Assembly: GCA_002359975.1 (NCBI GenBank)
Contig: DENG01000059.1
Coordinates: 1 to 10,625, forward strand
DNA length: 10,625 nucleotides
Origin: Polynucleobacter sp. UBA2650
Lineage (GTDB): Bacteria; Pseudomonadota; Gammaproteobacteria; Burkholderiales; Burkholderiaceae
Reading direction: 5' to 3'
Under the pieces are notes generated by a model. That model ran no database searches and was not told where the DNA came from. It saw only the letters and a program-made list of their open reading frames with translations. Position numbers and translations under genes: made by a program. Positions 1 through 7,309 of this stretch are shown in pieces (positions within the stretch are counted from its first letter, which is position 1; each line of letters begins with the position of its first letter).

Positions 1-512
1 GGAGTGTGGTCAATATAAGGTGGGAGGGGTAACTCACCATATGCCTCGAGTACTGACATCGCATTTTCTGGGAAAGTGATTTCATAAAAATCATTACTCC
101 CCCCAAGATTAGCTCGACCTAAAACAGTGATTGTGATTGGCGTATTGTCTGAGCCACTCTCATGCGACCGAGAGCGCAGCATAATTTGACCGCCCGGCTT
201 TGGAACCTTTGAAGCCCGAATCTGGGCGAGGGCCTGATTAGGGCCTGTAATGCGTTCAATTAAAAGTTCAACCTGACCCCCAGTTTCTTTTTGTCCAAAC
301 AGGCGAGCTGGGATTACTCGGGTATCGTTAAAGACTAGAAGATCGTTCTCATTAATTAATTGCACAATATCGCTAAATGAACGATCAAGGCATAGAGGTT
401 TTCCGTCCGCAGTTTGCGCAAGCTCTAAGAGCCGGCTGGCAGAGCGTTCGGCTAATGGGTGCTGAGCAATTAGCTCAGGGGGAAGGTCGTAATTGAAGTC
501 AGATAGTTGCAT
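1..512 (-). CDS. queA: S-adenosylmethionine:tRNA ribosyltransferase-isomerase QueA, N-terminal part (truncated by window edge)
   Basis: QueA transfers and isomerises the ribosyl group of S-adenosylmethionine onto preQ1 at position 34 of GUN-anticodon tRNAs, giving epoxyqueuosine; it is a cytosolic enzyme. The reverse strand reads open from the ATG at 512-510 to the left edge, giving about 170 residues of a family usually near 345-360. Recognisable family blocks are the start MQLSDFNYDLPPELIAQHP (residues 1-19), FNDTRVIPARLFG (61-73), the GGQVELLIER strand (78-87), QIRASKVPKPG (98-108) and LPLPPYID (161-168). The C-terminal half lies outside the window. The gene diverges from recG across 30 bp. 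No strong Shine-Dalgarno precedes the ATG. The identification rests on these blocks and is secure; integrity of the missing half cannot be judged. Confidence 0.96.
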   Translation of the reverse strand, partial: MQLSDFNYDLPPELIAQHPLAERSASRLLELAQTADGKPLCLDRSFSDIVQLINENDLLVFNDTRVIPARLFGQKETGGQVELLIERITGPNQALAQIRASKVPKPGGQIMLRSRSHESGSDNTPITITVLGRANLGGSNDFYEITFPENAMSVLEAYGELPLPPYIDHT

Positions 513-520
513 GGTATTAC
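493..520 (+). promoter_or_regulatory. Weak candidate promoter for recG, overlapping the start of queA
   Basis: A TTGAAG (493-498, 4 of 6 to the -35 consensus) and a TATTAC (515-520, 4 of 6 to the -10 consensus) are 16 nt apart. They would start transcription near 527, about 16 nt before the recG ATG at 543. The -35 falls within queA codons. The match is weak, but only 30 bp separate the two start codons, so any recG promoter must overlap queA. Confidence 0.25.
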
Positions 521-533
521 CATCGGTGTTGGG

Positions 534-564
534 ATTCTAACCATGAGCACAAAGCCCTTGCCAA
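534..564 (-). promoter_or_regulatory. Candidate promoter for queA, inside the start of recG
   Basis: On the minus strand a -35-like TTGGCA (564-559, 5 of 6 to consensus) is followed after 19 nt by a -10-like TAGAAT (539-534, 5 of 6). Transcription would begin near 527, giving a leader of roughly 15 nt before the queA ATG at 512. The 19-nt spacer is longer than the optimal 17, so this is a candidate only. The -35 lies inside the first codons of recG. Confidence 0.4.
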
Positions 565-2672
565 AATTAAGCAAAACACCGACTCGGATAGGGTCTCAAG
601 CCCTCCTTGAAAAGATTGGGTTGGGGACTCCTGCCGCTTTGGCTTTGCATCTCCCCATGCGCTATGAGGATGAAACCCAGCTTTGGACTATTGCAGAAGC
701 CATGGCTCAGTCGGGTGAGGGTGCAGTACAAACTCAAGGTGTGGTAATTCGTAGTCAAGTTCTGTATCGGCCCCGTCGACAGTTGGTGGTCACCATTGAG
801 GATGATCATTCCGAGCTAAATCTTCGTTGGCTTAATTTTTATCCGAGTCAGCAAAAGCAAATGGCAGTCGGAGCTCACTTACGCGTTCGTGGAGAGATTC
901 GGGATGGTTATTTGGGCGCGGAGATGGTGCATCCTACTGTGCGAGCAGTGCCGGCAAATGCGCCCTTGCCAAAGAGCTTAAGCCCAGTTTATTCAGTCTC
1001 TGCAGGCATTAGTCAAGCAGCTATTCGTAAAGCAGTTTTAGGAGCCTTAGATCACCCTAGTATGCAAACGGTTCTAGCTGAAATTCTTCCCCCTTCAATC
1101 TTAGTTAGTGCCGAGAAGGCGGCGATGCAATTTAGTCTTCGGGATGCAGTGATGTATTTACATCAACCGCCTGCAGATGCTGATACGAATGCATTAATGG
1201 AGCGAACGCATCCCGCTTGGCGCAGAGTACAGCTCGAAGAGTTGCTCGCTCAACAAATATCACTTAAGCAAGCTCATGAAATACGCAAGGGCCGCGCATC
1301 TCCTCCTTCGATATTGACCGATCAGCCAGCAAGATCCTTGTCTCCAGTAAAAACAAAATCACTCACGCACCAATTACACGAGGCACTTCCTTTTGAATTG
1401 ACCGCTGCTCAGAACAAGGTATGGGCACAAATTAGTAATGATTTGCAGGCAAGTTATCCCATGAATCGTTTATTGCAGGGTGATGTAGGAAGTGGCAAAA
1501 CGATCGTAGCTGCTTTGGCAAGCGCACAAATGGTAGAGCGCTCTTATCAGGTTGCCATTATGGCGCCCACCGAAATTTTGGCCGAGCAACATTATTTGAA
1601 GTTTAAGGAATGGTTTGAACCCTTGGGCGTTTCAGTGATTTGGTTAGCGGGGGGCATGAAGGCTAAGGAAAAGAAACAAGCCCAAGATTTAATTGAATCT
1701 GGTCAAGCGCAAATTGTGGTGGGGACACATGCCTTAATTCAGGATGCGGTACATTTTGCTGCGTTGGGTCTGGCGGTCATTGATGAACAACATCGCTTTG
1801 GTGTACGTCAACGTCTAGAAATCTCTCAGCGGATTGGCTCAGTAACCTACTACTGCCATCAACTCATGATGTCGGCTACGCCCATACCGCGTACTTTGGC
1901 GATGACCTATTACGCCGATCTCGATGTATCCGTGATTGATGAGCTTCCTCCAGGGCGACAGCCAATCACAACCAAGCTGGTGAAAGATGGGAGACGTCAA
2001 GAAGTTATTGCCGGGCTTGAGCAGTGGCTCCAAAAAGGCTTGCAAGCCTATTGGGTCTGTCCCTTGATTGAGGAGTCTGAGGCCTTGCAATTGCAAACGG
2101 CGGTTGATAGTCATGCAGAGTTATCCAGTGTCCTTGGCAACTACCCAGTTGGATTGATTCATGGACGCTTAAAGGCAGAGGAGAAGGCAGCCATCATGGC
2201 AAACTTCAAGTCTGGTAATACCAAGGTCTTGGTTTCCACCACGGTGATTGAAGTTGGGGTTGATGTACCCAATGCTGCTTTGATGGTTATTGAGCATGCG
2301 GAGCGTTTTGGCTATGCCCAGATTCATCAGTTGCGGGGACGAGTAGGGAGGGGATCTGCCGAGTCAACCTGCATATTGATGTACTCAGAGCCCTTATCCT
2401 TGGCGGCCAAAGAGCGCTTACAGACCCTGCGAGAGGTTTCTGATGGATTTGTAATCGCAGAGCGGGATTTGGCTTTGCGAGGGCCTGGTGAACTCCTGGG
2501 CGCGAAGCAATCCGGTGAGGCGATGCTACGTTTTGTTGACCTGCAGCGGGATGCATGGTTAATTAAGATTGCCCAAGATCTGGCTGATCGTTTGTTAATA
2601 CAGCACCCTGATCTAGTGCAGGCCCATTTAGGCCGTTGGGTCGGATCACGCACAGAATTTCTAAAGGCTTGA
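543..2672 (+). CDS. recG: ATP-dependent DNA helicase RecG
   Basis: RecG is a monomeric superfamily 2 helicase that remodels stalled replication forks and Holliday junctions by branch migration. The product is 709 residues (E. coli RecG is 693). The N-terminal wedge/OB region covers roughly residues 60-140. The helicase core shows Walker A GDVGSGKT (313-320), APTEILAEQH (341-350), a DEQH box with HRFGV (414-421), SATPIPRT (444-451), TTVIEVGVDVPNA (566-578), and motif VI QLRGRVGRG (596-604). The RecG-specific C-terminal region follows, with ERDLALRGPGELLG (640-653). I chose the ATG at 543 (MSTKPLPKLS). The in-frame TTG at 507 would extend into the queA start codon and adds residues with no family character. 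No clear Shine-Dalgarno is seen, only a GGG at 531-533. oxyR follows 10 bp after the stop, and oxyR-recG linkage is known from Pseudomonas. All catalytic motifs are intact. Confidence 0.97.
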   Translation: MSTKPLPKLSKTPTRIGSQALLEKIGLGTPAALALHLPMRYEDETQLWTIAEAMAQSGEGAVQTQGVVIRSQVLYRPRRQLVVTIEDDHSELNLRWLNFYPSQQKQMAVGAHLRVRGEIRDGYLGAEMVHPTVRAVPANAPLPKSLSPVYSVSAGISQAAIRKAVLGALDHPSMQTVLAEILPPSILVSAEKAAMQFSLRDAVMYLHQPPADADTNALMERTHPAWRRVQLEELLAQQISLKQAHEIRKGRASPPSILTDQPARSLSPVKTKSLTHQLHEALPFELTAAQNKVWAQISNDLQASYPMNRLLQGDVGSGKTIVAALASAQMVERSYQVAIMAPTEILAEQHYLKFKEWFEPLGVSVIWLAGGMKAKEKKQAQDLIESGQAQIVVGTHALIQDAVHFAALGLAVIDEQHRFGVRQRLEISQRIGSVTYYCHQLMMSATPIPRTLAMTYYADLDVSVIDELPPGRQPITTKLVKDGRRQEVIAGLEQWLQKGLQAYWVCPLIEESEALQLQTAVDSHAELSSVLGNYPVGLIHGRLKAEEKAAIMANFKSGNTKVLVSTTVIEVGVDVPNAALMVIEHAERFGYAQIHQLRGRVGRGSAESTCILMYSEPLSLAAKERLQTLREVSDGFVIAERDLALRGPGELLGAKQSGEAMLRFVDLQRDAWLIKIAQDLADRLLIQHPDLVQAHLGRWVGSRTEFLKA

Positions 2673-2676
2673 TAAT
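2671..2676 (+). promoter_or_regulatory. Candidate -10 element for oxyR, predicting a leaderless transcript
   Basis: GATAAT (5 of 6 to TATAAT) overlaps the last two bases of the recG stop codon and ends exactly 6 nt before the oxyR ATG at 2683, so transcription would be expected to start on the A of the ATG. The best -35 at usual spacing is poor (CGCACA, 2649-2654, 3 of 6). No Shine-Dalgarno lies at proper distance from the ATG; the nearest, AAAGG at 2663-2667, is 15 nt away. oxyR could also be carried on the recG transcript. Confidence 0.4.
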
Positions 2677-2682
2677 TGCACT

Positions 2683-3609
2683 ATGACCTTAACCGAACTC
2701 CGTTATATCGTTGCCGTTGCTAGGGAGCGCCATTTTGGACGGGCTGCCGAGGCCTGTCATGTTTCTCAACCAACCTTGTCGGTTGCTATTAAGAAGCTTG
2801 AAGAAGAGCTGCAGACCCAAATTTTTGAGCGTACTAGTTCTGATGTTGCTCTTACCACTCTCGGCGCGGTCATTATTCAGCAAGCCCAACGCGTATTAGA
2901 AGAAGCTAACGCTCTAAAGCACTTGGCCAAACATGGGCAAGACCCCTTGTCCGGACCATTACGCTTAGGGGCTATTTATACCGTTGCTCCTTATTTACTT
3001 CCAAGCTTAGTTCGGGTTGCACGCGATACCTTACCAAAGGCCCCTCTATTTTTGGAAGAGAACTTTACCGTACGCTTAATTGAGATGCTGCGCCAAGGTG
3101 AGTTGGATTGCGCCATCTTAGCCGACCCATTTCCGAGCGCTGGATTAGATTTTCTGGATCTGTATGAGGAACCCTTTTTAGTAGCCATTCCCAAGGGACA
3201 TGAGTGGTCAGATCGTCCCACCATTGGCCAAAAAGAGCTCAAAGAGCAAAACACCTTATTGCTGGGCGCAGGCCATTGTTTTAGAGATCACGTCTTGGGG
3301 GTTTGCCCAGAGTTAAACCGTTTTGGTTCCGGCCTTACATTAGGTGAGCATCGCAGCTTTGAGGGCTCTTCCTTAGAGACTATTCGCCAAATGGTAGCAG
3401 GTGGTATTGGCATAACCGTATTGCCTCGTACCTCGGTGATCAATCCCAATGATCGAGACGGCTTAATTATTTATATTCCGTTTAATGACCCTGAGCCCAC
3501 TCGACGCGTGAGCTTAGTGTGGCGCAAGGGCTACCCCCGAATAGAGGCGATGAAAGCTTTAGCACGCACGATTCGGGCTTGCGATCTTCCTGGAGCGAGG
3601 CTGCTCTGA
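2683..3609 (+). CDS. oxyR: Hydrogen-peroxide-sensing LysR-type transcriptional regulator OxyR
   Basis: OxyR senses peroxide through a reversible disulfide and switches on peroxide-defence genes such as catalase, peroxiredoxin and dps. The product is 308 residues (E. coli OxyR is 305). An N-terminal winged helix-turn-helix occupies about residues 1-60, with the family block [17 protein letters not shown] (17-33) and an FERTS element (48-52). The effector domain follows from about residue 90, starting SGPLRLG. The two redox cysteines fall at residues 199 and 208 in [12 protein letters not shown], the same numbers as Cys199 and Cys208 of E. coli OxyR, and [20 protein letters not shown] (229-248) is also typical of OxyR. 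This makes OxyR rather than a generic LysR regulator. The gene sits 10 bp after recG and its stop overlaps the probable ubiA start. No OxyR operator was recognised near it. Confidence 0.95.
   Translation: MTLTELRYIVAVARERHFGRAAEACHVSQPTLSVAIKKLEEELQTQIFERTSSDVALTTLGAVIIQQAQRVLEEANALKHLAKHGQDPLSGPLRLGAIYTVAPYLLPSLVRVARDTLPKAPLFLEENFTVRLIEMLRQGELDCAILADPFPSAGLDFLDLYEEPFLVAIPKGHEWSDRPTIGQKELKEQNTLLLGAGHCFRDHVLGVCPELNRFGSGLTLGEHRSFEGSSLETIRQMVAGGIGITVLPRTSVINPNDRDGLIIYIPFNDPEPTRRVSLVWRKGYPRIEAMKALARTIRACDLPGARLL
3592..3600 (+). promoter_or_regulatory. Shine-Dalgarno for ubiA, supporting an ATT start
   Basis: GGAGCGAGG, within the last codons of oxyR, holds two Shine-Dalgarno cores. The GAGG at 3597-3600 ends 8 nt before an in-frame ATT at 3609, the best-spaced codon, and 5 nt before an in-frame CTG at 3606. 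The nearest conventional downstream start, TTG at 3621, is 20 nt away. The upstream TTG at 3579 and GTG at 3519 cannot use this site. Confidence 0.5.
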
Positions 3610-4466
3610 TTCCCGAGCGTTTGCAGTCCTACATCGCGCTGGTGCGCTTAGATAAGCCCATCGGTATTTTGTTACTGCTATGGCCAACTCTCTGGGGCTT
3701 ATTTCTGGCTAGCGATGGGTGGCCCACTCTTTCAATGCTACTTATCTTTTGTGTGGGTACCGTACTAATGCGAAGTGCTGGATGCGCAATCAATGATTAT
3801 GCAGATCGAGATTTTGATAAGCATGTATTACGAACCAAAGAACGTCCTCTAACCAGTGGCAAGATCAGCAAAAAAGAGGCTGTATTGATTGCGATAGGCC
3901 TTGCACTGGTTTCTTTTCTGTTGATACAACCTTTAAATATACTCACAAAACAGTTATCCGTTTTTGCTGTGATCATTGCTGGCATCTACCCATTTACAAA
4001 ACGATTTTTTTCGATACCGCAAGCAGTATTAGGAGTTGCCTTTGGTTTTGGGATACCCATGGCATATGCGGCTATTCAAAATATGATCCCCATCGAAGCT
4101 TGGATTTTGTTGATTGGTAATATCTTTTGGGCCATTGCCTACGATACGGCTTACGCAATGGTTGATCGTGATGACGATATTCGCCTCGGATTAAAAACCT
4201 CCGCCATTACATTTGGGCGATTTGATGTCACTGCAATCACAATTTGTTACGGCATATTGTTTGCTTCTCAAATTTGGGTCGCTGAGTTAGTTGGGCTTAG
4301 CAAATGGTTCTATCTTGGCTGGATCGCTGCTCTGGGGTGCGCAATCTATGAGCTGCGTTTGATTTCAAGCCGTAAGCGTGATGCCTGCTTCAAGGCTTTC
4401 TTGCACAATAATTGGCTGGGAGCCAGTTTATTTTTAGGAATCTTTTTGGGCTTGCTATTGGAGTAG
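3609..4466 (+). CDS. ubiA: 4-hydroxybenzoate polyprenyltransferase UbiA, probable ATT start
   Basis: UbiA is an inner-membrane prenyltransferase that joins a polyprenyl diphosphate to 4-hydroxybenzoate, the first membrane step of ubiquinone synthesis. Counted from the ATT at 3609 the protein is 285 residues (E. coli UbiA is 290). It opens [18 protein letters not shown], followed by [11 protein letters not shown] (21-31), as expected for the family start. The two Mg-diphosphate-binding aspartate motifs are NDYADRDFD (62-70) and [13 protein letters not shown] (178-190). Several hydrophobic segments fit a multi-pass membrane protein. Start choice is unusual: there is no ATG, GTG or TTG where the family begins. 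GTG at 3519 or TTG at 3579 would add 30 or 10 residues lying inside oxyR that look like out-of-frame translation, and TTG at 3621 trims the start by four residues. The ATT overlaps the oxyR stop by one base (TGATT). Function is secure; the exact start is not. Confidence 0.94.
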   Translation: MPERLQSYIALVRLDKPIGILLLLWPTLWGLFLASDGWPTLSMLLIFCVGTVLMRSAGCAINDYADRDFDKHVLRTKERPLTSGKISKKEAVLIAIGLALVSFLLIQPLNILTKQLSVFAVIIAGIYPFTKRFFSIPQAVLGVAFGFGIPMAYAAIQNMIPIEAWILLIGNIFWAIAYDTAYAMVDRDDDIRLGLKTSAITFGRFDVTAITICYGILFASQIWVAELVGLSKWFYLGWIAALGCAIYELRLISSRKRDACFKAFLHNNWLGASLFLGIFLGLLLE

Positions 4467-4474
4467 GCAATTGA

Positions 4475-5326
4475 TTAAGAGCCACCCAGCTCTTTAGCCA
4501 TTTGTACTCCACGCTCTTTGGCTGCAGCAAGGGCTTCTTCCAAAATACCTTGCCACTGTTTTTCATGTAAAACATCTAGGGCTGCTGCCGTGGTACCCCC
4601 CTTAGAGGTCACTTTCTGACGCAAAGTAGACGGAGAATCACTCGACTGCATCGCCAGGGCGGCTGCGCCAACTACGGTTTGGTAGGCTAATAGCCGAGCC
4701 GTGTCAGTAGGTAGCCCCATACGTTCACCACCAGACTGCAGAGCCTCTAAAAATGCAAACACATACGCAGGCCCGCTTCCCGAAACTGCAGTAACCGCAT
4801 CCATCAAAGACTCATCATGAATCCATACTGTTTTGCCAACGGATGAACAAATAGTTTCAGCATGCTTGCGTTGTGCCTCACTCACAGTTGCTGGCGCAAA
4901 TAAGCCAGTCATACCCTGATTAATCAGGGCAGGTGTATTGGGCATTGCACGAACGCAGCACTCATAGTGCAACCAGTGGGCCATACTGGCAGTCGGAATA
5001 CCTGCTGCAATACTTAGAATAAGAGGACGCTCACCTGAACAATTTTTGATAAGGCGGGCTAACTCAAAAGCGATAGACTTGAAGTCTTGGGGCTTTACCG
5101 CAACGATCACAACGTGTGCTGCATTTAATTGCTCTTGCGCATTCATTAGAGTCGATAAAACATGAATGGAGAAGTCATGGGTAAGATGTGCTGCAGTTTG
5201 AGGGTCGGTCTCAACAGTGGATATAGATTTAGGATCAAATCCTTTTTTTAGAAGGCCGCCAATAAGGGCTCGACCCATATTGCCGCCCCCAATAAAAAGG
5301 GTATTCATGTGATTAGATCTTGTCAT
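4475..5326 (-). CDS. proC: Pyrroline-5-carboxylate reductase ProC
   Basis: ProC reduces 1-pyrroline-5-carboxylate to proline with NAD(P)H, the last step of proline synthesis, in the cytosol. An N-terminal Rossmann fold begins with the dinucleotide-binding FIGGGNMGRALIGGLL. VKPQ, RAMPNTPALINQGMTGL and AVSGSGPAYVFAFLEAL follow. The family signature region VTSKGGTTAAALDVL lies near the C-terminus. Two starts are possible. The ATG at 5326 (283 residues) overlaps the yggS stop as ATGA, suggesting termination-reinitiation. The ATG at 5308 (277 residues, MNTLFIGGGNMG) is where most ProC proteins begin. Neither has a well-spaced Shine-Dalgarno: a GAGG at 5331-5328 is one base from the first and 19 from the second. 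It is the last gene of the minus-strand operon, ending 8 bp from the ubiA stop. Next to yggS it has a very common genomic partner. Confidence 0.95.
   Translation of the reverse strand: MTRSNHMNTLFIGGGNMGRALIGGLLKKGFDPKSISTVETDPQTAAHLTHDFSIHVLSTLMNAQEQLNAAHVVIVAVKPQDFKSIAFELARLIKNCSGERPLILSIAAGIPTASMAHWLHYECCVRAMPNTPALINQGMTGLFAPATVSEAQRKHAETICSSVGKTVWIHDESLMDAVTAVSGSGPAYVFAFLEALQSGGERMGLPTDTARLLAYQTVVGAAALAMQSSDSPSTLRQKVTSKGGTTAAALDVLHEKQWQGILEEALAAAKERGVQMAKELGGS
4477..4494. terminator. Small hairpin at the ubiA/proC convergence, weak terminator candidate
   Basis: AAGAGC (4477-4482) and GCTCTT (4489-4494) form a perfect 6-bp stem around a 6-nt loop. It lies within the last codons of proC, just beyond the ubiA stop. 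On the plus strand only three T residues (4493-4495) run through the end of the stem, and the minus-strand side has only TTAATC. This is not a convincing intrinsic terminator, but it is the only hairpin seen between the two converging transcripts. Confidence 0.2.
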
Positions 5327-6057
5327 GCCTCTATCTTAGCGCTAGGCGGACGTTGTCCAAAAATAGCGCTCCCCACCCGTATCATCGTAGCGCCCTCAGC
5401 AATAGCCGCCTCCAGATCTTCCGACATGCCCATAGATAGGGTATCGAAGTTATGAAAACCAGCAGTCATTTCTTTTTGCATACGAATAGACTCAAAAAGT
5501 TCCCGAACTGCTGCAAACGATTTACGTTGTTCATTGGGATTCTGGGTGGGCTCTGGTATTGCCATTAGTCCACGCAAGGTAAGACCGCGTAATGGCGCAA
5601 TTTGCTCACACAGGGCAAGCGCTTCAGAGGGATGAACGCCGGATTTACTTTCTTCCCCGCTAATATTTACTTGCACACAGACCTGAAGGGGGCCAAGACG
5701 AGCATGCGGCTCACGCTGAACAGAAAGACGTTCAGCAATCTTCAGGCGGTCAATGGTGTGCATCCAATCAAAGTGCTCTGCAATCTCAGCCGTTTTATTG
5801 CTTTGAAGCGGGCCAATGAAATGCCATTCAAGCCAGGGGCGTAATTTATCAAGCTGCTTAATTTTATCAACAGCCTCTTGAACGTAGTTCTCACCAAACG
5901 CTCTTTGTCCTGCATGCATCGCTTCTTCGATGGCTGCACTCGGGAAGGTTTTGCTAACAGCAATTAGTTGTATGGTCTCTGGGTCACGACCATATTCCTC
6001 GGCAGCAGCATCAATACGATACTGAATTGCCATCAATTGGTTAGTAATGCGCCCCAT
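5323..6057 (-). CDS. yggS: YggS/PROSC family pyridoxal-phosphate homeostasis protein
   Basis: This family of fold-III PLP-binding proteins has no proven enzymatic activity; it buffers PLP and its loss disturbs vitamin B6 and amino-acid pools. The product is 244 residues, near the usual 230-240. The PLP lysine is Lys36 in LIAVSKTFP, the same number as in E. coli YggS. Other family blocks are FGENYVQEA (54-62), WHFIGPLQSNK (78-88), VNISGEESKSG (130-140), LRGLMAIPEP (161-170), LSMGMSEDLEAAI (207-219) and RVGSAIFGQR (227-236), the last two shaping the phosphate site. The ATG overlaps the glcF stop by one base (TAATG) and its own stop overlaps a proC ATG, so it is probably translated by coupling. 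No Shine-Dalgarno is evident. Position upstream of proC is the usual arrangement; attachment to glycolate oxidase genes is less familiar. Confidence 0.94.
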   Translation of the reverse strand: MGRITNQLMAIQYRIDAAAEEYGRDPETIQLIAVSKTFPSAAIEEAMHAGQRAFGENYVQEAVDKIKQLDKLRPWLEWHFIGPLQSNKTAEIAEHFDWMHTIDRLKIAERLSVQREPHARLGPLQVCVQVNISGEESKSGVHPSEALALCEQIAPLRGLTLRGLMAIPEPTQNPNEQRKSFAAVRELFESIRMQKEMTAGFHNFDTLSMGMSEDLEAAIAEGATMIRVGSAIFGQRPPSAKIEA

Positions 6058-7307
6058 TATGTTTTAGCTAGAAGTTGATCGATGATCTCAACCCAATGAC
6101 GAACCGGTAGGTGGTCTTGATGAAGATGGCTGATGCAGCCCACATTACCGGATACTACTGTCTTAGCACCAGAGCTCGTGCAGGCAGTTTCTAGATTCTG
6201 AATCTTTTGGATACGTAATTGCTCAGAGAGTTTTGGTTGTAATACCGAGTAGGTGCCTGCTGAGCCACAACATAAATGACTATCGGCACATACATTCACA
6301 CCGATACCCAGACTTTCTAGAAGACCTTCAACCTTACCCCTAATTTGTTGACCATGCTGTAAGGTGCATGGTGGGTGATAGACAACCCCCGCTTTCTTAT
6401 CTTGCCCAATTTTCTGAATCAACTTTTCCTGAAATTGCGGCATGATTTCTGATAGATCTTTACAAAGCTCAGAAACTCTCTTTGCTTTGCTTGCGTAGAG
6501 CGGATCATCGTGTAATAAATGCCCATAGTCTTTCACCATCACGCCGCAGCCGGAGGCATTCATCACAATCGCCTCTACTGAGTCTTTGCCATTCTCAATA
6601 GATGGCCACCAAGCGTCAATATTGCGTTTGGCATCGGTAAGCCCGCCATCTTGGTCGTTGAGGTGATAGCGCAGTGCACCACAGCATCCTACTTTACTAC
6701 TGCTGATTAGCTCAATACCCAATGCATCTAAGACCCGAACGGTGGCGTGATTGATGTTGGGTAGCATGCCCGGTTGAACACAGCCCTCAAGGATCAACAT
6801 CTTGCGTGCATGGTGGCGCTGTGGGCGCTGTCCTGCAGGTAAGCCCTGCGGTATTTTTCTCTGAAGCGCAGCAGGCATAAGTGGTCGTACTACGCGACCC
6901 ACGGCCATTGCCGTGTTAAAGAGCGTTGGACTTGTTAAACCCTCTTTTAACAGCCAGCGGGTTATTCGCTCTGAAGATGGGCGCGGTGCGGTTTTCTCTT
7001 CAGCCCATTTGCGTCCGATATCCACGAGCTTGCCATACTCGACGCCGCTAGGGCACGTGCTTTCACAATTGCGGCAAGTAAGGCAGCGATCTAGGTGTCC
7101 GCGGGTCTTCTCGGTCGGCAACTGACCCTCAGCAATTTGTTTAATGAGGTAAATGCGACCACGTGGACCATCCAACTCATCACCTAATAACTGATAGGTT
7201 GGACATGTTGCAGTACAAAAGCCACAATGTACGCACTTCCCTAAGATACGCTTTGCTTCAATACCATCTGCGGTATTGATAAATTGTGGTGCTAATTTAG
7301 TTTCCAT
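6057..7307 (-). CDS. glcF: Glycolate oxidase iron-sulfur subunit GlcF
   Basis: GlcF is the iron-sulfur subunit of the membrane-associated glycolate oxidase and passes electrons from the flavin subunits to the respiratory chain. The product is 416 residues (E. coli GlcF is about 407). Two ferredoxin-type 4Fe-4S clusters are visible: CVHCGFCTATCP with cysteines 25, 28, 31, 35, and CLTCRNCESTCP with cysteines 75, 78, 81, 85. Two cysteine-rich CCG domains follow. The first has Cys176 in LEGCVQPG and the CC pair 208/209. The second has Cys314 in HPPCTLQHGQ and the CC pair 346/347. The start ATG is 2 bp after the glcE stop, and the stop overlaps yggS. Related LutA and GlpC proteins share these domains, but length, the DELDGPRGRIYL stretch and the glcD-glcE context fix it as GlcF. 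Confidence 0.96.
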   Translation of the reverse strand: METKLAPQFINTADGIEAKRILGKCVHCGFCTATCPTYQLLGDELDGPRGRIYLIKQIAEGQLPTEKTRGHLDRCLTCRNCESTCPSGVEYGKLVDIGRKWAEEKTAPRPSSERITRWLLKEGLTSPTLFNTAMAVGRVVRPLMPAALQRKIPQGLPAGQRPQRHHARKMLILEGCVQPGMLPNINHATVRVLDALGIELISSSKVGCCGALRYHLNDQDGGLTDAKRNIDAWWPSIENGKDSVEAIVMNASGCGVMVKDYGHLLHDDPLYASKAKRVSELCKDLSEIMPQFQEKLIQKIGQDKKAGVVYHPPCTLQHGQQIRGKVEGLLESLGIGVNVCADSHLCCGSAGTYSVLQPKLSEQLRIQKIQNLETACTSSGAKTVVSGNVGCISHLHQDHLPVRHWVEIIDQLLAKT

Positions 7308-7309
7308 AA

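Noticed and set aside
507..542. In-frame TTG extension of recG (12 extra residues)
   Set aside because: It overlaps the queA start codon, has no Shine-Dalgarno, and adds residues with no RecG character; the ATG at 543 fits the family better.
2668..2690. Possible OxyR operator at the oxyR start (GATA...CTAT)
   Set aside because: The known OxyR pattern ATAG-N7-CTAT does not fit: the base block 11 nt before the CTAT is TGAT, and no further half-sites are in register.
3519..3608. GTG start of ubiA at 3519 or TTG at 3579, giving an N-terminal extension of 30 or 10 residues
   Set aside because: The added residues lie wholly inside oxyR in another frame, look like out-of-frame translation, and would make UbiA longer than the family start; no ribosome site precedes either codon.
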